Source of the DNA: Nannocystis exedens
GTDB lineage: Bacteria; Myxococcota_A; Polyangia; Nannocystales; Nannocystaceae
DNA: 64,000 nt
Direction of reading: 5' to 3'
Assembly (NCBI RefSeq): GCF_002343915.1
Contig: NZ_NETK01000001.1
Span: forward strand, 4,474,001 to 4,538,000
Shown piece after piece: positions 17,549 through 27,418 of this stretch (its first letter is position 1; every line of letters starts with the position of its first letter). The translations under genes and the position numbers were made by a program. The notes beneath the pieces were generated by a model. That model made no database searches. It was given only the letters and a program-made list of their open reading frames with translations, and was not told where the DNA came from.

Positions 17549-18196
17549 TCAGGACGACGCTTTCAGCCCGACGCCGAGGACGCCGGTGATCTCGTACGTC
17601 AGGCGCTCGGCCTCCTCGGCGCTGAGGTCGCCGAGCAGCCCGTCGGTGATCATGCGCGCGAGCCCGTACGTCAGGGCTTGGGCCGCCAGCAACCCCGCGC
17701 TGCGGGCGACGAGCGCGGGGCTCGACACGCCCTGGTGGGCGCGCCCGAGCACTTCGTCCATGGTCTGCTGCGAGACGGCGCCGAGCTGCTGCAGGAGCGG
17801 CGACGCGGCGACGACCTCGGCGTGGGTGAGCGCGCGAAAGAAGCCGGGCTCCTCCACGGCGAATCGCACGTAGGCGACGCCGCGCGCGCGCTGCTTGTCC
17901 AGCGGCGCCGCGACGCAGCCCGCCGCGGCCTCCATGCGCTCGAACAGACGTCGCGCGCCCTCCTCGGCGACGGCGACGAGCAGCGCGAGGCGGCTCTCGA
18001 AGTGGCGGAACGGCGCGCCCCCGCTGACGCCGAGGCGCACGGCCAGCGAGGACACGTTCAACGCGTCGACGCCGCGCCTGGCGACCGCCGCGGCCGCGGC
18101 GTCGATGAGCGCGCGCCGTAGATCGCCGTGGTGATAGGCGTCCGCGGACTTCTTCTTGATCCGTCTCCTCGCCGGCGTGGGCGCGCTCCTGTCCAA
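17549..18196 (-). CDS. TetR/AcrR-family transcriptional regulator
   Basis: A 215-residue repressor-type protein. The N-terminal helix-turn-helix domain reads HHGDLRRALIDAAAAAVARRGVDALNVSSLAVRLGVSGGAPFRHF, with the family-typical start of helix 3. The C-terminal domain resembles the WHG group of AcrR-like regulators. The only usable start near the HTH is TTG at 18196 (DRSAPTPARRRIKKK follows), immediately next to two operator-like dyads, which suggests autoregulation. The ligand is unknown. Targets may include the adjacent divergent lipoprotein. Confidence 0.8.
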   Translation of the reverse strand: MDRSAPTPARRRIKKKSADAYHHGDLRRALIDAAAAAVARRGVDALNVSSLAVRLGVSGGAPFRHFESRLALLVAVAEEGARRLFERMEAAAGCVAAPLDKQRARGVAYVRFAVEEPGFFRALTHAEVVAASPLLQQLGAVSQQTMDEVLGRAHQGVSSPALVARSAGLLAAQALTYGLARMITDGLLGDLSAEEAERLTYEITGVLGVGLKASS

Positions 18197-18198
18197 AG

Positions 18199-18234
18199 TA
18201 AGTCGAACTGACTTAGCAAGTAAGCCGTGCTTAC
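18199..18234. promoter_or_regulatory. Two dyad operators for the TetR regulator
   Basis: TAAGTC-gaact-GACTTA (18199-18215) and GTAAGC-cgt-GCTTAC (18220-18234) are perfect 6-bp inverted repeats in the gap between the TetR gene and the divergent lipoprotein. Tandem, closely spaced dyads of about 15-17 bp are typical of TetR/AcrR autoregulation. The assignment to this regulator is inference from position. Confidence 0.6.
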
Positions 18235-18314
18235 ACAAGGGGGCGGATGGCCGCGGGCCACGAGGAGGCGCTCCGAGGCTTTCGCGGCCCGGCGGCCGGT
18301 GGAATGATCCGGCG

Positions 18315-20147
18315 ATGCGCTTCGAGATTGCACTCCCGTCCGTCCTCGTCCTCCTCGCCGCGTGCGGCGGCGACGACCCCGCCAGCAGCGCGAGCGACGG
18401 GACCGGCGTCACCACCGTCACCGCCACCGAGTCGACCACCTCGACGACCCAGAGCACCGCGCCGACGACCTCCGGCGTCGTCACCGACACCGGCACCTCG
18501 ACCGGCGGCGCCGACACCACCATCCCGCCGATCTGCCCCGACGGCACCATCGTCTGCGAGGGCAACGTCAAGAAGGTGTGCGACGGCATGGGCGGCTTCT
18601 TCGAGGAGACCCTGTGCGACGACGTCTGCGTCGAGGGCCTCGGCTGCCTCCTGTGCAACCCCGGCGAGGGCGTGTGCGACGGCGACGTCGCGCACGTCTG
18701 CAACGACGCCGGCGACGGCTACGTCGACACCTACTGCGACGAGGTCCAGGGGGTGACGTGCGACCCGGACTCGGGCCATTGCGTCGGCGCCTGCGCCCCC
18801 GCCAACCTCGGCACCTCGTACATCGGCTGCGACTACTACCCGACGGTGACGACCAACAGGGTCGACAACATCTATCACTTCGCCGTCGTCGTCTCCAACA
18901 CCACCGACGAGAGCGCCCACGTCACGATCACCCGCGGCGCGATGACCGTCACCGAGGCCGACGTCCCGAGCCAGAGCGTCGAGGTGATCACCCTCCCGTG
19001 GGTCGCCGAGCTCAAGGACTACTGGGACAGCAAGGTCGTCCCCGACGGCGCCTACCGGGTGCGTTCGACCCAGCCGATCACCCTGTACCAGTACAGCCCG
19101 CTCGAGTACGTCATCGGCGACGAATATTCGATGACCAACGACGCCTCGCTGCTGGTGCCGGTCAACGCCTGGAGCGCCGACTACTGGGTGGCGATCCGCA
19201 ACACCCACGGCGGCTGGAACCCCGGCGGTTACGCCGTGGTCGCCAGCCAGGACGGCACCCAGGTGACGGTGACCCCGTCGGCGACCGGCAAGATCGTCAA
19301 CCCCGGCGGCGGGATCGCGGCCGACGGCACCGGCGTCGTCACGCTCGACGAGGGCGACGTCCTGCAGGTCCTCTCGGGGCACGGCGGCGGCGAGCCCGGC
19401 ATGCCCGACATCGCCGACCTCACCGGCACCCACGTCACCGCCGACAAGCCGGTCCACGTGATCGCGACCCACTTCTGCACCTATATCCCGTTCGACGTCG
19501 AGGCCTGCGACCACCTCGAGGAGTCGATGCTCCCGTACGAGAGCCTCGCCAGGGAGTACCTCGTCACCACCCCGTTCGTGAAGCCACTCAACCAGGAGCC
19601 GTTCATCAAGCCGCGCATGGTCCGGGTGATCGCCACCGAGGCGGGGACCACCATCAGCTACGAGCCGCCGCAGGACGGCGCGCCGACGACCCTCGCCAAC
19701 CCCGGCGACTACTTCGAGATCGCGGCCACCGACAAGGACTTCATGATCACCGCCAGCGCCAAGGTCGTCGTCGCCGAGTACATGCAGGGCCAGCAGGCGG
19801 GCGGCATGACCGGCGACCCGGCGATGACGATCGCGGTGCCGCTCAAGCAGTACCGCACCAACTACCTGTTCCACGCCCCGGTCAACTACGAGAGCTCGTT
19901 CGTCAACGTCACCGCGCCGGTCGGCGCGAACATCACCCTCGACGGCATGCCCCTGCCCGCGCCGACCCCGATCGGCAACACCGGCTACGGGGTCATCCGC
20001 GCCCAGCTCTCGAACGCCGGCGACGGCACCCACGCCCTGACCGGCGACCAGGAGTTCGGCATCCAGGTCTACGGCTACGGGCAGTACACCAGCTACTGGT
20101 ACCCCGGCGGGGCCGACCTCAAGTTCATCCCGAACATCCCGGAGTAG
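18315..20147 (+). CDS. IgGFc-binding-domain lipoprotein (copy 2)
   Basis: A 610-residue surface lipoprotein. It has a signal peptide with lipobox LLAAC, a Thr-rich linker, three Cys-rich modules (CPDGTIVCEGNVKKVC, CNPGEGVCDGDVAHVC, CDPDSGHC) resembling EGF/disulfide knots, and then the IgGFc-binding-like domain: PITLYQYSPLEYV, LLVPVNAWSADYWVAI, 'VVASQDGTQVTVTP', HVIATHFCTYIP and a GIQVYGYGQYTSYWYPGG ending. It is divergent from the TetR gene, and its start lies 81 bp from the nearest operator. It is diverged from the 15554 protein rather than a recent duplicate. Confidence 0.8.
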   Translation: MRFEIALPSVLVLLAACGGDDPASSASDGTGVTTVTATESTTSTTQSTAPTTSGVVTDTGTSTGGADTTIPPICPDGTIVCEGNVKKVCDGMGGFFEETLCDDVCVEGLGCLLCNPGEGVCDGDVAHVCNDAGDGYVDTYCDEVQGVTCDPDSGHCVGACAPANLGTSYIGCDYYPTVTTNRVDNIYHFAVVVSNTTDESAHVTITRGAMTVTEADVPSQSVEVITLPWVAELKDYWDSKVVPDGAYRVRSTQPITLYQYSPLEYVIGDEYSMTNDASLLVPVNAWSADYWVAIRNTHGGWNPGGYAVVASQDGTQVTVTPSATGKIVNPGGGIAADGTGVVTLDEGDVLQVLSGHGGGEPGMPDIADLTGTHVTADKPVHVIATHFCTYIPFDVEACDHLEESMLPYESLAREYLVTTPFVKPLNQEPFIKPRMVRVIATEAGTTISYEPPQDGAPTTLANPGDYFEIAATDKDFMITASAKVVVAEYMQGQQAGGMTGDPAMTIAVPLKQYRTNYLFHAPVNYESSFVNVTAPVGANITLDGMPLPAPTPIGNTGYGVIRAQLSNAGDGTHALTGDQEFGIQVYGYGQYTSYWYPGGADLKFIPNIPE

Positions 20148-20199
20148 CCCACGGCCCCGCGCGCTGGTCCTGTCGTCGCTGGCGGACGCAGCGCGAGGG

Positions 20200-21792
20200 T
20201 CAGGGCGAGACCGCCTCGTCCTCGTCGAAATCCTCGCTCCCGGCGGGGCGGACCACCAGGTGGCGGAAGGGCTCGTGGCCCTCGGAGTAGACCTCGACGA
20301 GGTGGTACCGCGCCGCGAACCGGTGCTGCACCTTGCGCAGCGGCGGCGGCTGAGCCCGCAGCGCCACGGTGATGTTCTCGCTCACGGCCCGCTCGATCGC
20401 CTGCTCGATCTCCACGATGGCCTCGCGGACGACCTCGTCGTCCATGCCCGGCACGCTCGGGAAGGCGGCCTGCAGCGCGCGTCGCAGCTCCGAGCCGCTG
20501 TTGCGCTTGACCGTGTGCACCGGCCGACCCTCCTCCGCCAGCCGGCGGATCTTCTGGTCGTCGGCCCGGGCGCGCAGCGCGAAGATCATGTCCGCATGCT
20601 CGGGGTTGTTCACGATCCGCGCGTCCACGGCGACGTCTCGGAGCGCGCGGACCAGGAGGTCGCGGCTGATCGCGTGCAGGTAGATCCGCACCGGGCCCTC
20701 CCACGTGGCCGGGTGCGCCACGCGGGCGCGGGTCGCGGGCGCGGCAGGGGCCTCGGGCGCGGCCGCGGGGACGTCGGGCGCGGGTGCGCGGCCCGGCTGC
20801 CGGCGCTCGCCCCTCACGGGCTCGCCGGCGAGCAACCGGTCGACCGCGGCGCCCGCGTCGTGATGCACCACGACCTCGTCGCGCCCGACCATCTCGACCA
20901 CGACGTCGAAGGTGGGAGCCCCTCGGCGCTCGGTGATCGTCTTCGCCGAGCGACGCCGGCGGGCCTCCTCGTCGCCGAGCGTGACGGTGTGCACGCCGCC
21001 GACCAGGTCCGAGAGGGTCGGGTTCAGCACCAGGTTCTCGAGCGTGTTGCCGTGCGCCGTGCCGATCAGCTGCACCCCGCGCTCGGCGATGGTGCGCGCG
21101 GCCGCGGCCTCGGCCGCGGTGCCGATCTCGTCGACGACGATCACCTCGGGCATGTGGTTCTCGACCGCTTCGATCATCACGGCGTGCTGGCGGTCGGGCC
21201 GCGGCACTTGCATCCGCCGCGCGGCGCCGATGCCGGGGTGCGGCACGTCGCCGTCGCCGCCGATCTCGTTGGAGGTGTCGACCACGACGACGCGCCGCCC
21301 CAGGTCGTCGGCCAGCACGCGCGCGATCTCCCGCAGCTTGGTCGTCTTGCCGACGCCCGGCCGGCCCAGCAGCAGCACGTTCTGCCCGGTCTCGACCAGG
21401 TCCCGCAGCAGCTCGATCGCGCCGACCACCGCGCGACCCACGCGCAGGGTCAGCCCCACGACCTCGCCGCGCCGGTTCCGGATGACCGAGATCCGGTGCA
21501 GCGTGCCCTCGATGCCGGTGCGGTTGTCCTCGCCCACGGGGCTCAGCTCCCGCAGCACGGCGTCGATGTCCGCGCGAGCGACGGGCGTGCCGGAGAGGCG
21601 TTCGGCGCGGCCCTCGAGTCGGGCCTCGGGCGTGCGACCGAGGTCCATCACCACCTCGAGCAACTGAGCCGGCGCGAGCGCGCGCACGGCGCTCTGCAGC
21701 TCGGCGGGCAGGACCCCGATGAGGAGTCCGAGTTCGTGGTCCGTTGTGCTGGTCACCCGGGAGCCATAATGCTCCCCGGCGGGTTTCGCCAT
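20200..21792 (-). CDS. SpoIIIAA-like ATPase with C-terminal R3H nucleic-acid-binding domain
   Basis: A 530-residue protein of the SpoIIIAA/Ycf45-like group. The RecA-like core has Walker A GRPGVGKTT (about 143-151) and Walker B VIVVDEIG (about 217-224). An AAPA-rich linker follows. The C-terminus (ITVALRAQPPPLRKVQHRF) carries the Arg-x3-His of an R3H single-stranded nucleic-acid-binding domain. The cellular role of the family is not well defined. The start was set at the ATG at 21792. A GTG 39 bases inside (RVTSTTD) is an alternative. The upstream frame is Arg/Pro-rich and probably untranslated. Confidence 0.85.
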   Translation of the reverse strand: MAKPAGEHYGSRVTSTTDHELGLLIGVLPAELQSAVRALAPAQLLEVVMDLGRTPEARLEGRAERLSGTPVARADIDAVLRELSPVGEDNRTGIEGTLHRISVIRNRRGEVVGLTLRVGRAVVGAIELLRDLVETGQNVLLLGRPGVGKTTKLREIARVLADDLGRRVVVVDTSNEIGGDGDVPHPGIGAARRMQVPRPDRQHAVMIEAVENHMPEVIVVDEIGTAAEAAAARTIAERGVQLIGTAHGNTLENLVLNPTLSDLVGGVHTVTLGDEEARRRRSAKTITERRGAPTFDVVVEMVGRDEVVVHHDAGAAVDRLLAGEPVRGERRQPGRAPAPDVPAAAPEAPAAPATRARVAHPATWEGPVRIYLHAISRDLLVRALRDVAVDARIVNNPEHADMIFALRARADDQKIRRLAEEGRPVHTVKRNSGSELRRALQAAFPSVPGMDDEVVREAIVEIEQAIERAVSENITVALRAQPPPLRKVQHRFAARYHLVEVYSEGHEPFRHLVVRPAGSEDFDEDEAVSP

Positions 21793-21993
21793 GGATCCGG
21801 GCGAGGTGGGGCGCGTGCGCCCACGCGGGAGGGAGCGCGAGACCAGGACGGGAGGGCCTCGCGGCCTTCCCCGTCCCGCGCTTCGAGACCGCAATTCGCG
21901 CCGTTGCGGGTCTCATCGCTCCGGCCGACGCGGCCGGATGGTTCAAGCACTGCGGCGGCGGCCCGCCTCAAGGCGCATGAGCCTGCTGTCCGC

Positions 21994-23901
21994 TCACCAG
22001 CCGCACTTTTTGCCCGCGTTCTGCTCGTCGAGCCACTTCTCGAGCGGCGCGAAGTACTCGAGGAGCGCCCCGCCGTCCATCTGCTTGGTGCCGGTGAGGG
22101 CGGCCATCGCCTCGGGCCACGGCTTGCTCGAGCCGAGGGCGAGCATCGCCTTGAGCTTGTCGCCCGCGGCGGTCTTGCCGTAGATCGAGCACTCGTGCAG
22201 CGGCCCGGTGTGGCCGGCCGCCTCGCACAGCGCCTTGTGGAACTGGAACTGGAGGATCCGCGCCAGGAAGTAGCGGGTGTACGGCACGTTGGCCGGGATG
22301 TGGTACTTCGCGCCGGCGTCGAAGAAGTCCGGGTCGGGCCGGTCCTCGGGCGGCGCGATGCCCTGGTACTTGGCGCGCAGGGCCCACCAGGCCTCGTTGT
22401 ACTTCTCGGGCGCCGTCTTGCCGGAGAACACGTCCCAGCGCCACTGATCGATCAGCTTGCCGAACGGCAGGAACGCGATCTTCTCGAGCGCGTCCTGCAT
22501 CTGCAGGTTGATGAGGCCCTTCTCGTCGGCCGGCACGTCGTTGATGAGGCCGATCTGCTTGAGGTAGGCCGGCGTGATCGACAGCGCGATCGCGTCGCCG
22601 ATCGCCTCGTGGAAGCCGTCGTGGGCGCCGTTCTGGAACAGCACCGGCAGCTTGTAGTAGTAGTGATAATAATAGTTGTGCCCGAGCTCGTGGTGGACGG
22701 TGACCATGTCCTCCTGGTTGATCTTGATGCACATCTTGATCCGGAGGTCGTCGTTGAGGTCGACGTCCCAGGCGCTCGCGTGGCACACGACCTCGCGGTC
22801 CTTCGGCTTCTGCAGCATCGACCGCTCCCAGAAGGTCGCCGGCAGCGGGTCGAGGCCCAGCGAGGTGAAGAACGACTCGCCGAGCTTGACCAGCTTGACC
22901 TCGTCGTACTTGGCCTTCTTCAGCGCGCCGGTGACGTCGAGGCTGGCCGCGCCGGGGAACGGCTCGACCAGCGGGTAGATGTTGGCCCACTCCTGCGCCC
23001 ACATGTTGCCGAGCAGGTGCGCCGGGATGAGGCCCTCCGCCGGGACCTTGTCCTTGCCGTACTTGTCGGCCAGCTTGCCGCGGACGTAGCAGTGCAGCTT
23101 GTCGTAGAGCGGCCGCACCTGCGTCCACAGCCGCTCGGTCTCCTGCTCGAACTCGGCCGGGCTCATGTCGTAGCCGGCGCGCCACAGCTCGCCGAGGTCC
23201 TTGTAGCCGATCTCCTTGGCGCCCTCGTTGGCGAGGCCGACGAACTCCTGGTACAGCGGCCGCAGCTCGATCGCGACCTTGTGCCAGCCGGTCCACGCCT
23301 TGAGCAGCTCGTCGTACTTGCGGCTCTGCGCCATGATGTCCTCGAGCGCGCCGAGGTCCTTGCACTTCGCGCCCTCGCACGCCTTGCCCTTGCCGTAGAT
23401 GCCCTCCATCTTGGCGCCGAGCTCGGCCAGCCGCTTGCGCTTCTCCGGGTCGCCGGGGGCCGGCGGCGGGCTGGCGGCGACCTTGAGCAGGTGCAGCTTG
23501 CGCTGCGTCTCGGGGTCGATGTCGTCGCCCGTGAAGGTCGTGGCCTCCTTGATGGTCTTGGCCATGAACTCCATCAGCTTCTCGTTGGCCTCGGCCGCGG
23601 CCTTCTCGGTGGCGTCGGTGATGTTGGTGTTCTTGTCCCACTCGGCCTTGCCGGCCGCGACCGCGAGCGTGCGCAGCTCGGCGTCGACGCGGTCGACGAA
23701 CGCCTTGGCCTCGGCCGCCTGGCTCGGCTTCTTCTCGACCTCTTTGCTGTCGAGCTTGGTCTCGGCCTTGACCTCGGTCTTCGCCCGCGCCGGCTTGCCC
23801 TTCTGCGCCGCCGGCGGCGGTTGTTGTTCGGCGCCGCCTTGACAGGCGATCACGGGGAGCGACGAAAGGACGAGGACTGCGGCGACGCGGGTGCGGAGCA
23901 T
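21994..23901 (-). CDS. M2-family (angiotensin-converting-enzyme-like) peptidyl-dipeptidase lipoprotein
   Basis: A 635-residue zinc dipeptidyl carboxypeptidase. The lipobox is LPVIAC, and the zinc site is HELGH (His404, His408) with Glu432 in HEAIGDAI as third ligand. ACE-type landmarks include MCIKINQEDMVTVHHELGHN, ARILQFQFHKALC and GSSKPWPEAM. A Lys/Ala-rich linker follows the lipid anchor. As a periplasmic or surface lipoprotein it would trim C-terminal dipeptides from extracellular peptides, fitting a predatory or saprophytic lifestyle (inference). Length matches single-domain bacterial ACE homologues. Confidence 0.92.
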   Translation of the reverse strand: MLRTRVAAVLVLSSLPVIACQGGAEQQPPPAAQKGKPARAKTEVKAETKLDSKEVEKKPSQAAEAKAFVDRVDAELRTLAVAAGKAEWDKNTNITDATEKAAAEANEKLMEFMAKTIKEATTFTGDDIDPETQRKLHLLKVAASPPPAPGDPEKRKRLAELGAKMEGIYGKGKACEGAKCKDLGALEDIMAQSRKYDELLKAWTGWHKVAIELRPLYQEFVGLANEGAKEIGYKDLGELWRAGYDMSPAEFEQETERLWTQVRPLYDKLHCYVRGKLADKYGKDKVPAEGLIPAHLLGNMWAQEWANIYPLVEPFPGAASLDVTGALKKAKYDEVKLVKLGESFFTSLGLDPLPATFWERSMLQKPKDREVVCHASAWDVDLNDDLRIKMCIKINQEDMVTVHHELGHNYYYHYYYKLPVLFQNGAHDGFHEAIGDAIALSITPAYLKQIGLINDVPADEKGLINLQMQDALEKIAFLPFGKLIDQWRWDVFSGKTAPEKYNEAWWALRAKYQGIAPPEDRPDPDFFDAGAKYHIPANVPYTRYFLARILQFQFHKALCEAAGHTGPLHECSIYGKTAAGDKLKAMLALGSSKPWPEAMAALTGTKQMDGGALLEYFAPLEKWLDEQNAGKKCGW

Positions 23902-24079
23902 GGGCGGGACGATACTGCGCGTCGCCGCGGTTGTCAGCGGAATTTCCGCGCCGCAAAAGTCACCGCCGCTGCAGGCGACACACGAACTGCAGGCGGCGAA
24001 ACCACCGCGGACGCGTGCGGGCCCATGCGAGCGCGAGGCTTTGCCGACCGTGCTGGTTCGGAGCCCCCAGCGCCGCCGG

Positions 24080-24865
<786 letters not shown>

Positions 24866-24873
24866 GGCGGTTC

Positions 24874-26436
24874 TCAGTGGGCGGGGCCGTCGCTGCGGGT
24901 GGTGACCAGCGGGGCGACCAGGAACACCAGGCCCATCAGCGCGTAGCTCTGGACGAAGGGCCAGGCGGGCGACAAGGATAGTACGGTGTCGGCCGGGGTC
25001 CACACGTACGAGTGCATGAACCCCAGCGCCGACAGCGCGGCGCCGGCGAAGCACCAGGCCGCGGCCTGCCGCAGCTTGCGTTCGATGACCGCGACGGTGG
25101 TCGCGGCGAGGAACATCGACGTGAAGATGAAGCCCTGCTCGAGCGCGAAGGCCCCGTCGATCCACACGTCGCCGCGCTGGAAGATCGGCACCAGCGCGGG
25201 TGACATCGCGCTCGTCGTGCCGTCGACCCCCGCGGCGCGCAGGCCCGCCTTCGCCATCATCGCGCCCCAGGCGCCGACCCCGGGCAGGACGCCGATCACC
25301 ACCGCCGGCGCGTGCGCTCGCGGCGTGGCCTCGAACGCCTGCGCGGTGATGACGATACCGATCCACAGGATGATCGCCATCCCGGCCTCGATCGGCACCG
25401 CCCAGGCGATGTACGCCAGCGTGCCGGTGAGGCACACGAGCGTGGCGAACACGCCGTTGAGGATCGAGTAACCGGCGCGCGCCCCCATGGCCTTCCAGCC
25501 GGGGTGACCGATGTAGATCGTGGTCGGGAAGCACGAGCCGAACAGCGCCGCGGCCAGCGTGCCGAGGCCGTTCATCGCCAGCGACGGCGTGGTCGGGAAC
25601 GGGTCGCCCGCGGCGTCGGCGGCCTCGATGTTCTGCAGCGAGCCGACCACGTTGAACACGCCCATCGGCACGATGACCGCGAGGTAGGCCCACAGCATGT
25701 CGCCGGTCAGCGCCTCGATCAGCGGCCCGAGCACCGGCAGCGGCAGCTGCAGCCCGTGCCCGTGCGCCGGCGCCTCGCCCACCGGGGCGATGCCCGTCAG
25801 CCACGCGATCAGCGTCCCCAGCGCGACGGCGACGAGCCCGCCCGGGACCCCGCCCTTGAACTTGAGCCGCCCGAAGTACACCAGCAGCAGCACCCCGAGC
25901 GTCACCAGGCCGACCACCGGGCGCGCGAAGCTGCGGTACAAGAACCCGAGGCTGATAAACCCGAGCGCCACGCCCGACAGCGTCGACAGCAGCGCCGCCC
26001 GCGGCGTCGCCCTGCGCAGCCGCTCGGCGACGAAGGCGCCGCTCAATTCGATCAGCCCCGAGCCGAAGCAGGCGACCAGCCCCGCCTGCCACGCGATCGT
26101 CGTCGGGTCGGCCGCCCCCGCGGCGGTCGCCGCCAGCTTCGCCGGCAACATGACCAAAAAGACATGTGCGAACACCGACACCGTATTGATGCCGTAGGGC
26201 AGCGCGCAGATGTCGGAGCGGCCGAGCGCCTGGCCGAGGCGGCGCGCCTGCCACGCGTAGTAGAGGTTGCCGACCAGCAGCGAGACGGCCGCGCCGGGCA
26301 GCACCTGGCCGTAGAGCAACGCGTCGGAGAAGCCGAGCACGTGGCGACACAGCGCGTCGATGAGCAGGAGCTGCACGAGGTTGTCGACCGCGAGGCCGAA
26401 GAACCCGTCGATGTCGCCGCGTTGGAACCAGCGCAT
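24874..26436 (-). CDS. NCS2-family nucleobase permease (xanthine/uracil permease-like)
   Basis: A 520-residue inner-membrane transporter with about 13-14 hydrophobic segments. The start MRWFQRGDIDGFFGLAVDNLVQLLL is the signature of a subgroup of NCS2/SLC23-like permeases. SDICALPYGINTVSVFAHVFLVML and the GSCFPTTIYIGHPGWKAMGARAGYS region (the family Pro/Thr loop) are present. Substrate is a purine or pyrimidine base by family. It is divergent from metF (68 bp between starts) and directly upstream of xth. Confidence 0.85.
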   Translation of the reverse strand: MRWFQRGDIDGFFGLAVDNLVQLLLIDALCRHVLGFSDALLYGQVLPGAAVSLLVGNLYYAWQARRLGQALGRSDICALPYGINTVSVFAHVFLVMLPAKLAATAAGAADPTTIAWQAGLVACFGSGLIELSGAFVAERLRRATPRAALLSTLSGVALGFISLGFLYRSFARPVVGLVTLGVLLLVYFGRLKFKGGVPGGLVAVALGTLIAWLTGIAPVGEAPAHGHGLQLPLPVLGPLIEALTGDMLWAYLAVIVPMGVFNVVGSLQNIEAADAAGDPFPTTPSLAMNGLGTLAAALFGSCFPTTIYIGHPGWKAMGARAGYSILNGVFATLVCLTGTLAYIAWAVPIEAGMAIILWIGIVITAQAFEATPRAHAPAVVIGVLPGVGAWGAMMAKAGLRAAGVDGTTSAMSPALVPIFQRGDVWIDGAFALEQGFIFTSMFLAATTVAVIERKLRQAAAWCFAGAALSALGFMHSYVWTPADTVLSLSPAWPFVQSYALMGLVFLVAPLVTTRSDGPAH

Positions 26437-26504
26437 GAGGCCCGATGTACCAAACCGCGCGCCGCTGGACCAGGACCCTGGGCCCGTGCTACGAGGACGG
26501 GGAC

Positions 26505-27416
26505 ATGCTGATCCGCGAGCGCCTGGCCCACAAGCGGCCTGTGTTCAGCTTCGAGTTCTTCCCGCCGAAGACCGAGAAAGGCGAGGCCGTGCTGTGGCGC
26601 AGCCTCGAACAGCTCGCCCCGCTGTCGCCCGACTTCGTGTCCGTCACCTACGGCGCGGGCGGCAGCACCCGCACCCGCACCCTCGACATCGTCGCCCGCA
26701 TCAAGCGCGAGCTCGGCATCGAGCCGATGGCCCACCTGACCTGCGTCGGCGCCACCCGCGACGAGCTGGCCCGCACCATCGACCAGCTCGGCGACCGCGA
26801 GATCTGCAACATCCTCGCCCTGCGCGGCGATCCGCCCAAGGGCGAGGCCGCCTTCGTCGCCCCCGAGGGCGGCCTCCGCCACGCCAGCGAGCTCGTCGCC
26901 TTCATCCGCGAGCGCGGCCCGTTCTGCATCGGCGCCGCCTGCTACCCCGAGGTCCACCCCGAGGCCGAGAGCGGCGCGACCGACCTCAAGTGGCTCAAGC
27001 ACAAGGTCGACGCCGGCGTCGACTTCCTCATCAGCCAGCTCTTCTTCGACAACGCGACCTACCACGACTTCGTCGGCCGCGCGATCGAGGCCGGCATCAC
27101 CGTGCCGATCCTCGCCGGCGTGATGCCGGTGACCAACTACGAGCAGATCCAGCGCTTCACCCAGATGTGCGGCGCGACCATCCCGGCGCCGCTGCGGCAG
27201 CGCCTGCAGAGCACCGAGGGCGACCCGCAGGAGGTGTTCTGGACCGGCGTCTCGTACGCCGCCCACCAGTGCCGCGCGCTGCTCACCCCGCCGGTCGGCG
27301 ACCCGTTCGCCACCCCGCGCCCCGGCGTGCCGGGCATTCACTTCTACACCCTCAACAAGTCGCCGGCGACCCGCGCGATCTTCGAGATCTTGCGGCTCGC
27401 CCACGTGGCGGTGTGA
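26505..27416 (+). CDS. metF: 5,10-methylenetetrahydrofolate reductase
   Basis: A 303-residue flavoprotein converting 5,10-methylene-THF to 5-methyl-THF for methionine synthesis. Landmarks are FSFEFFPPKTEKGE (catalytic Glu), VSVTYGAGGSTR, HLTCVG, NILALRGDPP, GAACYPEVHPEA and DFLISQLFFDN. Length equals the bacterial MetF. The in-frame ATG at 26445 would add 20 non-conserved residues, so 26505 is preferred. The downstream protease gene starts three bases after the stop. Confidence 0.93.
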   Translation: MLIRERLAHKRPVFSFEFFPPKTEKGEAVLWRSLEQLAPLSPDFVSVTYGAGGSTRTRTLDIVARIKRELGIEPMAHLTCVGATRDELARTIDQLGDREICNILALRGDPPKGEAAFVAPEGGLRHASELVAFIRERGPFCIGAACYPEVHPEAESGATDLKWLKHKVDAGVDFLISQLFFDNATYHDFVGRAIEAGITVPILAGVMPVTNYEQIQRFTQMCGATIPAPLRQRLQSTEGDPQEVFWTGVSYAAHQCRALLTPPVGDPFATPRPGVPGIHFYTLNKSPATRAIFEILRLAHVAV

Positions 27417-27418
27417 CG

